Source: Prochlorococcus sp. AG-363-O06 (lineage in GTDB: Bacteria; Cyanobacteriota; Cyanobacteriia; PCC-6307; Cyanobiaceae). From it: a DNA stretch of 64,000 bases. Numbering within the stretch: position 1 is the first letter of the stretch; every line of letters starts with the position of its first letter. This document shows, in pieces, positions 35,636 through 45,373 of this stretch. The stretch lies in assembly GCA_003280085.1 (NCBI GenBank), contig QCFY01000003.1, forward strand, positions 1-64,000. Direction: 5' to 3'. The notes beneath the pieces were generated by a model. That model worked only from the letters and a program-made list of their open reading frames with translations, searched no databases and had not been told where the DNA came from. Position numbers and translations under genes: made by a program.

Positions 35636-37906
35636 ATGGCCAGATTTTTATACAACGGATCTTCGGATGTTTTTCGCAGAGGTGCATATGGACTTGCTCT
35701 GGTTCTTCCAGTCTTAGTTGGTACTCCAGAAGGCGAATCCAATAAAAAAGAATTGCTAAATGACCGGAATGGTTCCTTATATAGGGAGTACAGAGTTTCG
35801 GAGGATGATTCTTTAAATATTGAGAGACAAATTTCAGGTCCACTTATTGCTGATGATTTTAGTGGAGAAAGGCTAGTAGGAAATCAGCAGCAGAATAAAG
35901 CAGAAGCAAGGGTTTTAATATCTGAAGTAATTATTCAAGGTATTGATAATCATCCCGAAAAAAATCGGTTGGAATTTGCTGCATATGATGCAATGAGTAT
36001 ACGCCCTGGCAGTAGAGTTACTAAACAGCAATTAAAGCTAGACCTTGATGCAATTTATTCAACAGGTTGGTTCGCCGGAGTTCGAGTAGAGCCAATTAAA
36101 GGACCTTTAGGTGTTCGCCTTTTAGTCGATGTCGAGCCCAACCCGGTATTGACTAAAATTGAAATTGAACAAAGGGGAATTCAACTACCTAGTAAGATTG
36201 TTGATGAAGTCTTTCGGCAGGACGTAGGAAAGACACTTAATCTAAATGCACTTCAATTGAGATTAAAAAGACTTAAGAAATGGTATTCAAGAAAGGGATA
36301 TTCACTTGCAAGAATAACTGGACCTAAAAGAGTTACTAAGGATGGATTAATTACATTAAATGTTGTCGAAGGGACTGTTGAAGGTATAGAAGTTCAGTTC
36401 CTTAGTAAAGAAGGTGACACTGTTGATGAAAAAGGTAAAGTAATTAAAGGTAAGACAAAAAAATGGGTAATTGAAAGAGAAATCTCTATAAAGCCTGGAG
36501 ATCCTTTTAATAGGAATCAGTTAGAAGGTGATATCAAGCGACTCTATGGGACATCACTTTTTAGCGATGTGAAAGTAACTTTAAAACCTGTACCCGGACA
36601 ACTTGGGAGTGTCAAAATAGTTTTAGGAATTACAGAACAAACAACAGGTTCACTTTCTGGCGGAATTGGTTATAGCCAGAGTCAAGGAGTGTTTGGGCAA
36701 ATTGGTCTTCAAGATACAAACCTTGTTGGTAGATCTTGGAGCTCTACTCTCAACTTGACTTATGGTCAATATGGTGGTCTCGCTAACTTAACTTTTGCTG
36801 ATCCATGGATTAAAGGTGATAGACATAGGACTTCTTTTCGGACTTCTATTTTCTTGAGTAGAGAAGTCCCTCAAGTTTTTCGTAGTAAAACTACAGGAAC
36901 TATTAGAGGTGCACATGATTATTACGAAGGGGGGTCAACTCTTGCTTATGATATTAACTCTTCATTGCATAATAAAGGTAAGTTTAACTCTGTCTCAGAA
37001 GCAAAGAGTGCGGACCCTTCTAGCAGTTGGTTTGACTATTCAGGGAATTCAGTAGCTCTTCAAAGAACAGGAATGAGCTTTGTTGTTTCAAGGCCATTAA
37101 ATAATGGGAATCCATACAAAAGGGTTCCGTGGAGTGTTCTTCTTGGAATGAATGTTCAGAATGTTAGGCCTATTGACTATGCAGGTAGAAGTCAGCCTTA
37201 TGGAATTGCTACTAATAAACTTAAAGACGGTTCTCCTTTAGATAAAGACATTATTTGTATATCATTTAATTGTGCTGAGGAAAACTCCTTAGTTGGATTT
37301 AGAGCAGCTGCTACGTATAACCAATTAAATGAGCCTAGAAATCCAACTTCGGGCAATTTTTTGAGCATTGGAACTGAACAATTTGTCTCTATTGGGGAGA
37401 ATTCTCCTATGTTTAATAGGGCTAGAGTTAGTTACACTCACTTTATTCCTGTTAACTGGTTGAAGCTTTCAAAAGGTTGTAGGCCGAAAGATGGTGAAAA
37501 GGAGAATTGTCCTCAGGCAATTGGTATGCAATTAAAAGCAGGAACAATTGTTGGTGAGCTTCCTCCATATGAAGCTTTTTGTTTAGGAGGGTCTAATTCA
37601 GTTAGAGGTTGGAGTTCTTGTGATCTAGCAGTTGGGCGTAGTTTTGGAGAAGCTTCTGTTGAATATAGATTTCCAATTTGGAATATTGTTTCGGGGGCTC
37701 TTTTCTTTGATGCTGGAACGGACTTTAGTTCTCAATCCAACGTTCCAGGAAAGCCCGGCAAACTTTTGGAGAAGCCAGGGACAGGCTTTTCTGTAGGTTC
37801 GGGCTTGATTGTTAATACACCTGTTGGGCCATTAAGGCTTGAAGCTGCTAGCCAAGATTTTCAGGGGGAATGGCGTTTCAATCTTGGAGTCGGCTGGAAG
37901 TTCTAG
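35636..37906 (+). CDS. Omp85/BamA-type outer-membrane assembly protein (Toc75-related)
   Basis: 756 residues. A short N-terminal hydrophobic stretch (about 16-30) may act as a signal sequence. POTRA repeats occupy roughly 90-345 (ISEVIIQGID, VLTKIEIEQRG, EGIEVQFLS and later TSLFSDVKVTLK). A 16-strand beta-barrel follows, containing the GLANLTFADPWIKG segment and GSNSVRGWSSCDLAVGRS, the VRGW/Y-type lid-lock motif, and ends in the typical C-terminal aromatic (WKF). It inserts beta-barrel proteins into the outer membrane and is the relative of chloroplast Toc75. Its stop overlaps lpxC (TAGTG), so it heads the envelope operon. Confidence 0.93.
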   Translation: MARFLYNGSSDVFRRGAYGLALVLPVLVGTPEGESNKKELLNDRNGSLYREYRVSEDDSLNIERQISGPLIADDFSGERLVGNQQQNKAEARVLISEVIIQGIDNHPEKNRLEFAAYDAMSIRPGSRVTKQQLKLDLDAIYSTGWFAGVRVEPIKGPLGVRLLVDVEPNPVLTKIEIEQRGIQLPSKIVDEVFRQDVGKTLNLNALQLRLKRLKKWYSRKGYSLARITGPKRVTKDGLITLNVVEGTVEGIEVQFLSKEGDTVDEKGKVIKGKTKKWVIEREISIKPGDPFNRNQLEGDIKRLYGTSLFSDVKVTLKPVPGQLGSVKIVLGITEQTTGSLSGGIGYSQSQGVFGQIGLQDTNLVGRSWSSTLNLTYGQYGGLANLTFADPWIKGDRHRTSFRTSIFLSREVPQVFRSKTTGTIRGAHDYYEGGSTLAYDINSSLHNKGKFNSVSEAKSADPSSSWFDYSGNSVALQRTGMSFVVSRPLNNGNPYKRVPWSVLLGMNVQNVRPIDYAGRSQPYGIATNKLKDGSPLDKDIICISFNCAEENSLVGFRAAATYNQLNEPRNPTSGNFLSIGTEQFVSIGENSPMFNRARVSYTHFIPVNWLKLSKGCRPKDGEKENCPQAIGMQLKAGTIVGELPPYEAFCLGGSNSVRGWSSCDLAVGRSFGEASVEYRFPIWNIVSGALFFDAGTDFSSQSNVPGKPGKLLEKPGTGFSVGSGLIVNTPVGPLRLEAASQDFQGEWRFNLGVGWKF

Positions 37907-38763
37907 TGGCTAATTTGCCAACTAATTATGAAACTTCCTGGACGCTTGCAAGTTCTGTAAGAAGAAAAGGGGTTTGTTTGCATAGTGGAGAAAATGTTGA
38001 AGTCAATTTGCATCCATACGAAAAGGAAGGCTTTCACGTCTCTTGGAGTAATAGTAAGGAAGGGCCTCATGCTCTTAAAGTTGAGCAAGTGCGTCATAGT
38101 CAGCTCTGTACAGCCTTGCAAATTGGGCCTAATCGGCTTTCTACAGTTGAACATTTGCTGGCTGCATTGGCGGGTCATGGCATAACCCATGTCCATATTG
38201 AGGTATCAGGTAATGAAATCCCTTTATTAGATGGATCTGCTCTTTGTTGGGTAGAGGCGATTCAAGAGGCGGGCATCAAACATGCTTCGACCCCACGCAG
38301 GGCTTCATCTGTAATTGAAAAGCCTTTGATATTGCATCAAGGAGATAGTGTTATTACGGCTATCCCTGCTGATAAATTCAATTTAATTGGCGTAATCGAT
38401 TTCCCCTACCCAGTAATTGGTCAACAGATGTTTAATATTCAGTTAACTCCAGAGCTTTTTATTAAGGAGATTGCGCCAGCAAGGACATTTGGATTTGCAG
38501 ATCAGGTTGAGGAACTAATGTCTTTAGGTTTGATTAAAGGAGGTGGGCTTAAGAATGCATTGGTTTGTGATTGGAACAGATGGTTAAACCCTCCTTTGAG
38601 ATTTGATAATGAGCCAGTGCGCCATAAATTACTGGATTTGATAGGTGACTTGGCACTTGTAGGTTTCCCTAAAGCGCAAGTGCTTGTATATAAGGGTTCC
38701 CATCGTCTTCACAATGACTTTGCTTTGGCTCTTCTCAAAGCTTGCTCTAAACCAGGTAACTGA
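37906..38763 (+). CDS. lpxC: UDP-3-O-acyl-N-acetylglucosamine deacetylase LpxC
   Basis: 285 residues from GTG 37906, which overlaps the Omp85 stop as TAGTG; a longer frame from 37870 adds residues inside the previous gene. LpxC catalyses the committed step of lipid A synthesis. The zinc site uses His in TVEHLLAALAGHGI and the HKLLDLIGDLAL segment, and catalytic Glu lies just before the first. Length is normal for cyanobacterial LpxC. Confidence 0.95.
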   Translation: MANLPTNYETSWTLASSVRRKGVCLHSGENVEVNLHPYEKEGFHVSWSNSKEGPHALKVEQVRHSQLCTALQIGPNRLSTVEHLLAALAGHGITHVHIEVSGNEIPLLDGSALCWVEAIQEAGIKHASTPRRASSVIEKPLILHQGDSVITAIPADKFNLIGVIDFPYPVIGQQMFNIQLTPELFIKEIAPARTFGFADQVEELMSLGLIKGGGLKNALVCDWNRWLNPPLRFDNEPVRHKLLDLIGDLALVGFPKAQVLVYKGSHRLHNDFALALLKACSKPGN

Positions 38764-38766
38764 ATC

Positions 38767-39225
38767 TTGAAAGAATCAACAACGACTGCTTCTGTTGTTC
38801 TCACAAGTGAGCAAATCATGGGGCTGTTGCCTCATCGCTATCCGTTTGCTCTTGTTGACAGAGTTATTGCACATGAGCCAGGGGTTCGTGCAGTTGCTCT
38901 TAAGAACATCACTCTCAATGAACCACAGTTTCAGGGGCATTTCCCTGGCAGGCCATTGATGCCAGGAGTTCTAATAGTAGAAGCCATGGCTCAAGTAGGT
39001 GGCTTAATAGTTACCCAAATGCCTGACTTGCCAGAAGGACTTTTTGTTTTTGCAGGTATAGATGGTGTTCGTTTTCGAAGGCCTGTTGTCCCAGGGGATC
39101 AACTTCAAATAAGTTGTGAGCTTGTAAGTCTCAAAAGGCAACGTTTTGGAAAGGTTAAAGGAGAAGCAACTGTTGAAGGACAGTTGGTTTGTTCTGGTGA
39201 TTTGATGTTTTCTTTGGTGGATTGA
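38767..39225 (+). CDS. fabZ: 3-hydroxyacyl-ACP dehydratase FabZ
   Basis: 152 residues starting at TTG 38767, four bases after the lpxC stop. The hot-dog fold carries [13 protein letters not shown], catalytic His58 in [22 protein letters not shown] and Glu72. It dehydrates 3-hydroxyacyl-ACP in fatty acid elongation, competing with LpxA for the same 3-hydroxyacyl-ACP pool, which explains its placement between lpxC and lpxA. Confidence 0.95.
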   Translation: MKESTTTASVVLTSEQIMGLLPHRYPFALVDRVIAHEPGVRAVALKNITLNEPQFQGHFPGRPLMPGVLIVEAMAQVGGLIVTQMPDLPEGLFVFAGIDGVRFRRPVVPGDQLQISCELVSLKRQRFGKVKGEATVEGQLVCSGDLMFSLVD

Positions 39226-39230
39226 GCAAT

Positions 39231-40082
39231 ATGAATGAGCCAGGGCCCCCTTCAGTGATTGCCGAGGAAACATCAATTCAGATTCATCCCTCTGCTGTGG
39301 TTGATCCACGTGCAGAACTTGATTATGGAGTTGTTGTTGGTCCTGGGGCTGTTATTGGACCAGAAGTTCAAATAGGAGCAAAGTCATGGATAGGCCCCCA
39401 TGTCGTATTAGATGGCAGAGTCATTATGGGAAAGAATAACCGTGTTTTCCCAGGCGCTTGTTTAGGTATGGAGCCTCAAGACCTTAAGTATCGTGGAGCT
39501 GCAACTGAAGTAGTTATTGGCGATAACAATACTATTCGAGAATGTGTAACTATTAATCGCGCCACCTATGAAGGAGAACAAACAAAGATAGGCGATTTAA
39601 ATCTTTTAATGGCTTATTGCCACTTAGGACACAACTGTGAACTTGGTAACGGCATTGTTATGTCGAATGGGATTCAGGTAGCTGGCCATGTTGTCATCGA
39701 AGACCGGGCTGTTATAGGTGGTTGTTTAGGGATTCATCAATTTGTTCATGTTGGGACACTTGCAATGGTAGGTGGAATGACTCGTGTAGATAGGGATGTG
39801 CCTCCATATTGTTTAGTAGAAGGCCATCCTGGAAGACTTAGAGGATTGAATAAAGTAGGTCTAAGGCGAAATGGTTTTGATAAGAATATTGATGGGCAAT
39901 TTCAACAATTACAAGAGATTTGGTCTTTACTATTTCGTTCTGAACATGTTGTAGCTAAGAGTCTCGAATTGGCTAAAAAAGAGACCTTGATGCCGGCTGC
40001 TAATAATCTTTGCAATTTTGTTCAAGCTTCTATTCAAAAGGGGCGTAGAGGACTTATGCCAGTGAATTCTGGATCTGGGTAA
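39231..40082 (+). CDS. lpxA: UDP-N-acetylglucosamine acyltransferase LpxA
   Basis: 283 residues from ATG 39231; a TTG at 39222 overlaps fabZ and is less likely. A left-handed beta-helix of hexapeptide repeats (IHPSAVVDPRAELDYGVVVGPGAVIG and so on) runs to about residue 190, with the catalytic His in YCHLGHNCELGNG, and ends in a helical C-terminal domain. It starts lipid A synthesis by acylating UDP-GlcNAc. Confidence 0.95.
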   Translation: MNEPGPPSVIAEETSIQIHPSAVVDPRAELDYGVVVGPGAVIGPEVQIGAKSWIGPHVVLDGRVIMGKNNRVFPGACLGMEPQDLKYRGAATEVVIGDNNTIRECVTINRATYEGEQTKIGDLNLLMAYCHLGHNCELGNGIVMSNGIQVAGHVVIEDRAVIGGCLGIHQFVHVGTLAMVGGMTRVDRDVPPYCLVEGHPGRLRGLNKVGLRRNGFDKNIDGQFQQLQEIWSLLFRSEHVVAKSLELAKKETLMPAANNLCNFVQASIQKGRRGLMPVNSGSG

Positions 40083-40085
40083 TTG

Positions 40086-41264
40086 ATGTTGCGTTTACTT
40101 ATCAGTACAGGTGAGGTGTCAGGTGACTTGCAAGGCAGTTTATTAGTTAAAGCTTTGTATAAGGAGGCTGCTAAAAGATGTTTACCTCTAGAAGTAGTTG
40201 CATTGGGTGGACCACGCATGGAAGCAGCTGGTGCTCAATTGATTGCAAATACATCTCTTATTGGATCTATTGGGCTTTGGGAAGCATTACCACTGATATG
40301 GCCAACATTAAGAGTGCAGGCAAAGCTGGAGACTTTTTTAGAAGAGAGGCCTCCTAATGCAGTTGTCTTGATTGATTACATGGGACCAAATATACGCTTG
40401 GGAAATAAATTAAGGCGTGCCAACCCTCAGATACCTATTGTTTATTACATCGCACCTCAAGAATGGGCATGGCGCTTAGGAGATGAAGGAACTACTGACT
40501 TAATTGGCTTTTCAGACCGAATTCTTGCGATTTTTAGTTCCGAAGCTGAGTTTTACTCTAAACAAGGAGGTGATGTCATTTGGGTTGGACACCCAATGAT
40601 TGACACTTTGGAAAAACCGCTTGATCGCGAGGAGGCAAAAAAACATCTTGGTATATTGCCAACCCAAAAAATGCTTCTATTGCTACCTGCATCTAGACGT
40701 CAAGAGCTTCGGTATTTAATGCCTACTCTTGCAAAAGCTGCAGCTCTGCTTCAACAACATGATTCAAGCTTATTGGTGCTTGTTCCTGCAGGGTTAACAG
40801 GCTTTGAAAAACCTTTAAAAAAAGCTCTTGACTTGGCTGGAGTCAAAGGAAAGGTTATCTCTGCTCAAGATGTCGACTCATTGAAACCTTTTTTATTTGC
40901 TGCTGCTGATATTGCCATTGGAAAATCAGGCACTATCAATATGGAGTTGGCTTTGCATTGTGTTCCTCAGATAGTTGGCTATAGGGTGAGTCGGGTGACA
41001 GCTTTCTTGGCTAAAAAGATTTTGAGATTCCAGGTTGATCATATTTCCCCAGTAAATCTTTTGTTAAAAGAAAGATTGGTTCCTGAATTAGTGCAAGATG
41101 AGCTCACTCCTGAAGCAATAGTGGAATTAGCAATACCACTTTTAGAAGATGTAAACATAAGATTAAAAATGATTGATGGTTATAAAAGGTTGATTGGTAG
41201 CCTTGGTAAACCTGGGGTAACGCAGAGAGCTGCTAAAGAAATACTAGACTTGGTTTTATTATGA
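40086..41264 (+). CDS. lpxB: lipid-A-disaccharide synthase LpxB
   Basis: 392 residues from ATG 40086, three bases after lpx[43 protein letters not shown] and [24 protein letters not shown] are the LpxB (GT19) signatures. It joins UDP-diacylglucosamine with lipid X to the lipid A disaccharide. The stop overlaps the msrA start (ATGA). Confidence 0.95.
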   Translation: MLRLLISTGEVSGDLQGSLLVKALYKEAAKRCLPLEVVALGGPRMEAAGAQLIANTSLIGSIGLWEALPLIWPTLRVQAKLETFLEERPPNAVVLIDYMGPNIRLGNKLRRANPQIPIVYYIAPQEWAWRLGDEGTTDLIGFSDRILAIFSSEAEFYSKQGGDVIWVGHPMIDTLEKPLDREEAKKHLGILPTQKMLLLLPASRRQELRYLMPTLAKAAALLQQHDSSLLVLVPAGLTGFEKPLKKALDLAGVKGKVISAQDVDSLKPFLFAAADIAIGKSGTINMELALHCVPQIVGYRVSRVTAFLAKKILRFQVDHISPVNLLLKERLVPELVQDELTPEAIVELAIPLLEDVNIRLKMIDGYKRLIGSLGKPGVTQRAAKEILDLVLL

Positions 41265-41896
41265 GATTCATTCCAAGAAACATGTCGGGGATTTTTGCAA
41301 GCATAATTGCAGTTTTTCTTTTCATTACTAGTTTCCCAGGTGTTGGATATGCTTATAACAAACAGGCAGTTTTTGCAGGTGGCTGTTTTTGGTGTCTTGA
41401 GCATGATTTAGAGGCTTTAGAAGGTGTAACCTCTGTAGAAAGTGGTTATTCAGGCGGCAGATTAAATAATCCAAATTATCAAAATCATACAGGGCATCAG
41501 GAGTCTGTAATAGTTAATTATGACCCAGAAAAAATTACTTATAGAAAGTTGCTTAGATATTATTTGCGTAATATTGACCCCTTTGATGGAGAAGGCCAAT
41601 TTTGTGATCGCGGTGACTCTTATAAACCAGTAATCTTTATTGGTAACGGGGATCAGAAAGAATTTGCCACAGAGAGTATCCAATTGGCAGCCAAAGAGCT
41701 AGGCCAACCTATTGAAAGATTGAAAATTGAAGTTTTACCTTTAACAAAGTTTTGGCTTGCAGAGGATTACCACCAAGATTTCGCGGAGAGGAACGCACTA
41801 AAATACAATTTTTATCGATATAGCTGTGGTCGAGATGCTCGATTGAAGGAGGTTTGGGGCTCTAAGGCGACAAAAGGCAGTGACTGGGGCGAATAG
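41261..41896 (+). CDS. msrA: exported peptide methionine-(S)-sulfoxide reductase MsrA
   Basis: 211 residues. The N-terminal 31 residues form a hydrophobic signal sequence ([21 protein letters not shown]) followed by the enzyme domain. The active-site AGGCFWCLE places catalytic Cys42 and the neighbouring Glu47; later GYSGG and YHQDFAERN motifs are intact. MsrA reduces S-methionine sulfoxide. The signal peptide puts it outside the cytoplasm, where it could repair envelope proteins. It overlaps lpxB by 4 bases at the end of the envelope operon. Confidence 0.92.
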   Translation: MRFIPRNMSGIFASIIAVFLFITSFPGVGYAYNKQAVFAGGCFWCLEHDLEALEGVTSVESGYSGGRLNNPNYQNHTGHQESVIVNYDPEKITYRKLLRYYLRNIDPFDGEGQFCDRGDSYKPVIFIGNGDQKEFATESIQLAAKELGQPIERLKIEVLPLTKFWLAEDYHQDFAERNALKYNFYRYSCGRDARLKEVWGSKATKGSDWGE

Positions 41897-42034
41897 ATTA
41901 AGGAAATATAAGCAAAATCTTAAGAAGTGATGGCTTCTGTTTTGCTCGAGCCCTTTTGTTGATGCGGGTTTTCACCCATCGCTTTTCCTAGGCTTATTGA
42001 TTACCATCAGTCTGATGTTTAGGGAAGGAGATGT

Positions 42035-42247
42035 ATGTATCTGCTGACTGTCAAGGATGGACTGCTGACGCGCTATGTAGGACCTTATGCAACACCAAAG
42101 CAAGCTTCTGATGATTTAGGAAGAGTTCTTGATTCATGTTCTGACAGGGCTAGATGGCAAATTCATGCGCTTGAAGCCCCTTCAGAAGTTTCTTTTGCCG
42201 ATAGAATTCATGCAAGAGAGAACTCTTTTACTGCAGCAGCATCTTGA
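42035..42247 (+). CDS. small conserved cyanobacterial hypothetical protein
   Basis: 70 residues from ATG 42035, with GGAG just upstream. The sequence MYLLTVKDGLLTRYVGPYATPKQASDDLGRVL then an Arg/Trp segment has a mixed strand-helix pattern. It is soluble, with one Cys. It looks like a conserved small protein of picocyanobacteria but has no known role. It is convergent with pepA. Confidence 0.7.
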   Translation: MYLLTVKDGLLTRYVGPYATPKQASDDLGRVLDSCSDRARWQIHALEAPSEVSFADRIHARENSFTAAAS

Positions 42248-42278
42248 GCTTCTTTTAGGGATTCGAGAGTAGTACTGG

Positions 42279-43757
42279 TCATAAACTTTCGTTGTAAATC
42301 CAATTCACTAGGGTTCTCACCCCAAAGCCAGTAGCGCCAGCAGGGTCAATACCTTTTTCTTTTTCAGTCCATACTGGACCAGCAATATCAATATGGGCCC
42401 AAGGAATTGAGCTGTCTACAAATTCTTGCAAGAAAAGAGCTGCAGTGATTGAGCCCCCAGCCCTCGGACCAGTATTCTTGATATCAGCCAATAATGATTT
42501 CAAACCTTCTTTATAGGCTGCATGCATAGGCATCCTCCATATGCCTTCGCCAGAAGCTTTGGCGGCAGTCTCTAGATTTTTTGCAAGATCATCATTTTCT
42601 GTCCATAAGCCTGCTATCTCGTCACCAAGGGCTATCACGCATGCCCCTGTAAGTGTTGCTAAATCAATTATTGCGTCAGGTTTGAGCTCAGATGCGTAAG
42701 TTAAAGCATCGGCAAGAGTTAGACGGCCTTCCGCATCTGTGTTGTTAATTTCTATGGTTTTTCCGTTGGATGCTTTGACGATGTCTCCAGGATGAACTGC
42801 AGAACCATTCACCATGTTTTCGCAAGCTGCAATTACAAAGTGAACTTCGACATCATTTGGATGTAGTTCAGCAATGGCTCTTGCGGCTCCAATGACAGCA
42901 GCACTTCCACCCATATCAAATTTCATTAACTCAATTTGTGCGGCTCCAACTTTTAGGTTGTATCCACCAGAATCAAAGGTTAGGCCTTTGCCTACTAAGG
43001 CAAGCTTTTTTTTTGATTTACCCTTAGGTCTATAGGTTAGGTGAATAAATTTTGGCGATAGGTCTGAACCCTGAGAGACAGCCAAATAGGCACCCATGCC
43101 TTTTTCTTCACAATCTTTTTTTTCTAGAATCTTTACTTCTAGACCATGCTCTTGTGAAAGCTGAATTGCAGTATTTGCGAGAACTTGTGGAGTAAGGCTA
43201 TTGGGTGGTGCTCCGACAAGTTCTCTTGCGAGTTCAACTCCTGCACAAATTGGCTCTACTCGCTCAGAAATCTGAAGCAATGAATTTGGTGTCCCTAATA
43301 ATTCAAGCTTTGATGGGATCAGTCTTTTATCTGGCTTGGTTCGAAAGCGAAGATCTTTAAAGAGTGCGAGTCGACACGCTTCCCCGACCGCTTGTGCAGT
43401 TACTTCAAGGCCAAAGTGATCCCAAGGCATCATTATCCCTAAGCTTCCTTCAAAGCCAATGCTTTCCCGAGCTGCTATAGCAGAAGCTTTTCTGAGGTCC
43501 GCTAATTGGAGATTTTCCGATTCTCCTAAGCCAATCAGTATGAGTTTGTCGGGTTTCCCGGTAAGTATTTGGCAAGAAAATATTTGATCTTCTTTCGCAC
43601 TGAAGCTCTGATTTTTAAGATAATCAATTATTTTGTAATTCAAGGACTCTTCTAAGTTCTGCAGTTGTTGATTAAGGCTGTCTTGCAGAAGACCTATCGC
43701 TAGAACGTTTCCATCCCAGTCCTTTTTTAGGCCTGTAGGATTGAGAGAAATTTGCAT
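42279..43757 (-). CDS. pepA: leucyl aminopeptidase PepA (M17)
   Basis: 492 residues. The C-terminal catalytic domain has the signature NTDAEGRL (about 335-342), the Lys/Asp site in LVGKGLTFDSGGYNLK and a MKFDMGGSAAV segment, which together bind two metal ions. An N-terminal domain of about 160 residues precedes it, as usual. It removes N-terminal residues from peptides in the cytoplasm. Some PepA proteins also bind DNA; nothing here indicates that role. Confidence 0.95.
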   Translation of the reverse strand: MQISLNPTGLKKDWDGNVLAIGLLQDSLNQQLQNLEESLNYKIIDYLKNQSFSAKEDQIFSCQILTGKPDKLILIGLGESENLQLADLRKASAIAARESIGFEGSLGIMMPWDHFGLEVTAQAVGEACRLALFKDLRFRTKPDKRLIPSKLELLGTPNSLLQISERVEPICAGVELARELVGAPPNSLTPQVLANTAIQLSQEHGLEVKILEKKDCEEKGMGAYLAVSQGSDLSPKFIHLTYRPKGKSKKKLALVGKGLTFDSGGYNLKVGAAQIELMKFDMGGSAAVIGAARAIAELHPNDVEVHFVIAACENMVNGSAVHPGDIVKASNGKTIEINNTDAEGRLTLADALTYASELKPDAIIDLATLTGACVIALGDEIAGLWTENDDLAKNLETAAKASGEGIWRMPMHAAYKEGLKSLLADIKNTGPRAGGSITAALFLQEFVDSSIPWAHIDIAGPVWTEKEKGIDPAGATGFGVRTLVNWIYNESL

Positions 43758-43797
43758 TTTTGTTTAAGTGCTTCATAGATGTTAGCTAAGCTCCTAT

Positions 43798-44403
43798 TTA
43801 GATTTCAGCTGTAAATGGGGTGGCCCATCTGGACCAATTCTCTTTATTGAATGGAGGAAGCCATCTTTTAATTAAAAGCTGCTCAAGCTTTCTTCTCGCT
43901 TTAGTGTTTCTAGGTACATCTGTCCAAAATCTAATACTTAGCTGGCAATTCATCCCGCAGCTGTTTAGAGCTTCTGAATATGCAGACAGGTATGACTTGC
44001 AATCATGCTCGCCTTTCCAACGGCGCTCAGCTGCAATTGTTTCACCAACATAAAGAAGGAGATGATTGGATGATTTTTTTGGGCGATCCATGACCAAATA
44101 GATAGCAGGACCATCATGAGAAAAGGTTGGCCAGCGCCAAAAACTTAGGGGTAATGGAGTTAACTTGAGAGGATTCATTCTCTCAAGATCGGCGTTCCCC
44201 TCAAGGTTGAAAAGAGAAGCTTGCTTGCAGTCAATTTCTTTACTGTCATTGAAAAGCTTTGCTTGATGCCTACAGATTTTTGCCTGCCATTTTTCTATAA
44301 CAACAGTAGTCAGGGAGAGGTTTCGATTTTTAATACTATTGGAATTAATTGACGTGTCATTGATAAATAGTTCCCCTTGTGTACCATCTGGATCTGGGTT
44401 CAT
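43798..44403 (-). CDS. GIY-YIG-type nuclease domain protein
   Basis: 201 residues. The N-terminal 100 are low in recognisable motifs with Cys pairs (AKICRHQAKLF, EIDCKQASLF). From about 100 the fold appears: AIYLVMDRPK (GIY-like), LLLYVGETIAAERRW (YVG plus the catalytic-type Arg), then Glu in RKLEQLLIKRW near the C-terminus. It probably cuts DNA or RNA, but the exact GIY-YIG motif is relaxed (AIY, YVG), so activity is unproven. It lies 4 bases downstream of the HhH gene and is surely cotranscribed with it. Confidence 0.65.
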   Translation of the reverse strand: MNPDPDGTQGELFINDTSINSNSIKNRNLSLTTVVIEKWQAKICRHQAKLFNDSKEIDCKQASLFNLEGNADLERMNPLKLTPLPLSFWRWPTFSHDGPAIYLVMDRPKKSSNHLLLYVGETIAAERRWKGEHDCKSYLSAYSEALNSCGMNCQLSIRFWTDVPRNTKARRKLEQLLIKRWLPPFNKENWSRWATPFTAEI

Positions 44404-44407
44404 TCGT

Positions 44408-45031
44408 CTACGAACTTGGAGGCAGGAGTGGTCCCACTGACTTTTGTCCGAAACGAACGACTCCTATTAAATTTTCAATTACTACAGGGGGGAGAATTAA
44501 TCGTTCTTGTAAATCAGCAAGATTTTTAAATGGTCGCTTTTGTCTTTCCTTCATAAGGTTGTTCAGCCTCTTGTGGGACCAATTAAGTTTTCTTTTCAGA
44601 GTATTTATATCTGTGTAATTAATATCAATTAAAGGACTCCTTTCTAAAGGAGGAGAATCCCCGTACCACCTAAAAATAAGGCAGGGTGTCCATTGCTTTG
44701 CAAGGTTTCTGGGTAGTTCAAGAAGCTGGAAAAGATCTTCGCAATTGCTTAATTGGACGCCACCTTGTTGAAGCCTTAATAGAAGTTCAACCATGTCATC
44801 AGTGCACCCAGGAAGTTGTCTCCAGTCCGAAGCTGTTGCACGGTTAACGTCTACTTTCGTTGAGATATCTAGCTTATTTTTACTTGCCTTCTGTTTGAGA
44901 GCATTTAGTTGATGGTCAATCTCACTTGATTTGCCTTGGGTGTGATCGATATATCTTTTTTGTAATGGCAATTGACCTGTAGCCCGGAGCAATTGGCGGG
45001 CAATAGGGTCAAGCCAGTGGCGTTGGGCCAT
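44408..45031 (-). CDS. helix-hairpin-helix (ComEA-like) protein
   Basis: 207 residues. Two HhH-type segments are visible: VDVNRATASDWRQLPGCTDDMVELLLRL (about 62-90) and IDINYTDINTLKRKL plus ADLQERLILPP (about 137-182). These resemble ComEA/PF12836-type non-specific DNA-binding modules. The N-terminal 60 residues are basic and helical. No signal peptide is evident, so it would act in the cytoplasm, unlike canonical ComEA. The next gene encodes a nuclease-like protein, suggesting joint DNA handling. Confidence 0.6.
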   Translation of the reverse strand: MAQRHWLDPIARQLLRATGQLPLQKRYIDHTQGKSSEIDHQLNALKQKASKNKLDISTKVDVNRATASDWRQLPGCTDDMVELLLRLQQGGVQLSNCEDLFQLLELPRNLAKQWTPCLIFRWYGDSPPLERSPLIDINYTDINTLKRKLNWSHKRLNNLMKERQKRPFKNLADLQERLILPPVVIENLIGVVRFGQKSVGPLLPPSS

Positions 45032-45373
45032 GGCTAAAAAGAAACCGTATTATTTTGAATGTTCACCAAAGGTGCCATACTCCGACCAATTTTGAGTGAC
45101 AATAACTGGGTGGTAGCTTTTAGCTTCATAAAAGGAATTTCAAAAAAAGATCTAGGAAATTTGTAGGTTTCCTTTTATAAGCCATTTTCAAATTTGGGCA
45201 ATTGGAGAGGGATGATTTCCCTACTTTCATTTCGGTCTAATTTTTACCAAAATATATAGATATTTCAATGAGGACCCTGGGAAAGTCTCATGAACGTAGT
45301 GAGCTTCGACTTGGTCTTAAGATGAGCCAATCTATTTGCTCAAAACCCTTTTTAATAATTTGGAGTTTGGTTA
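45032..45373. other. intergenic region, candidate promoters only
   Basis: It lies between divergent genes. A weak hairpin AGGAAA/TTTCCT with a T-run occurs near 45154-45176, and a 39-codon frame (ATG about 45269) overlaps the next gene's start without a ribosome binding site. Nothing else is supported. Confidence 0.4.
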
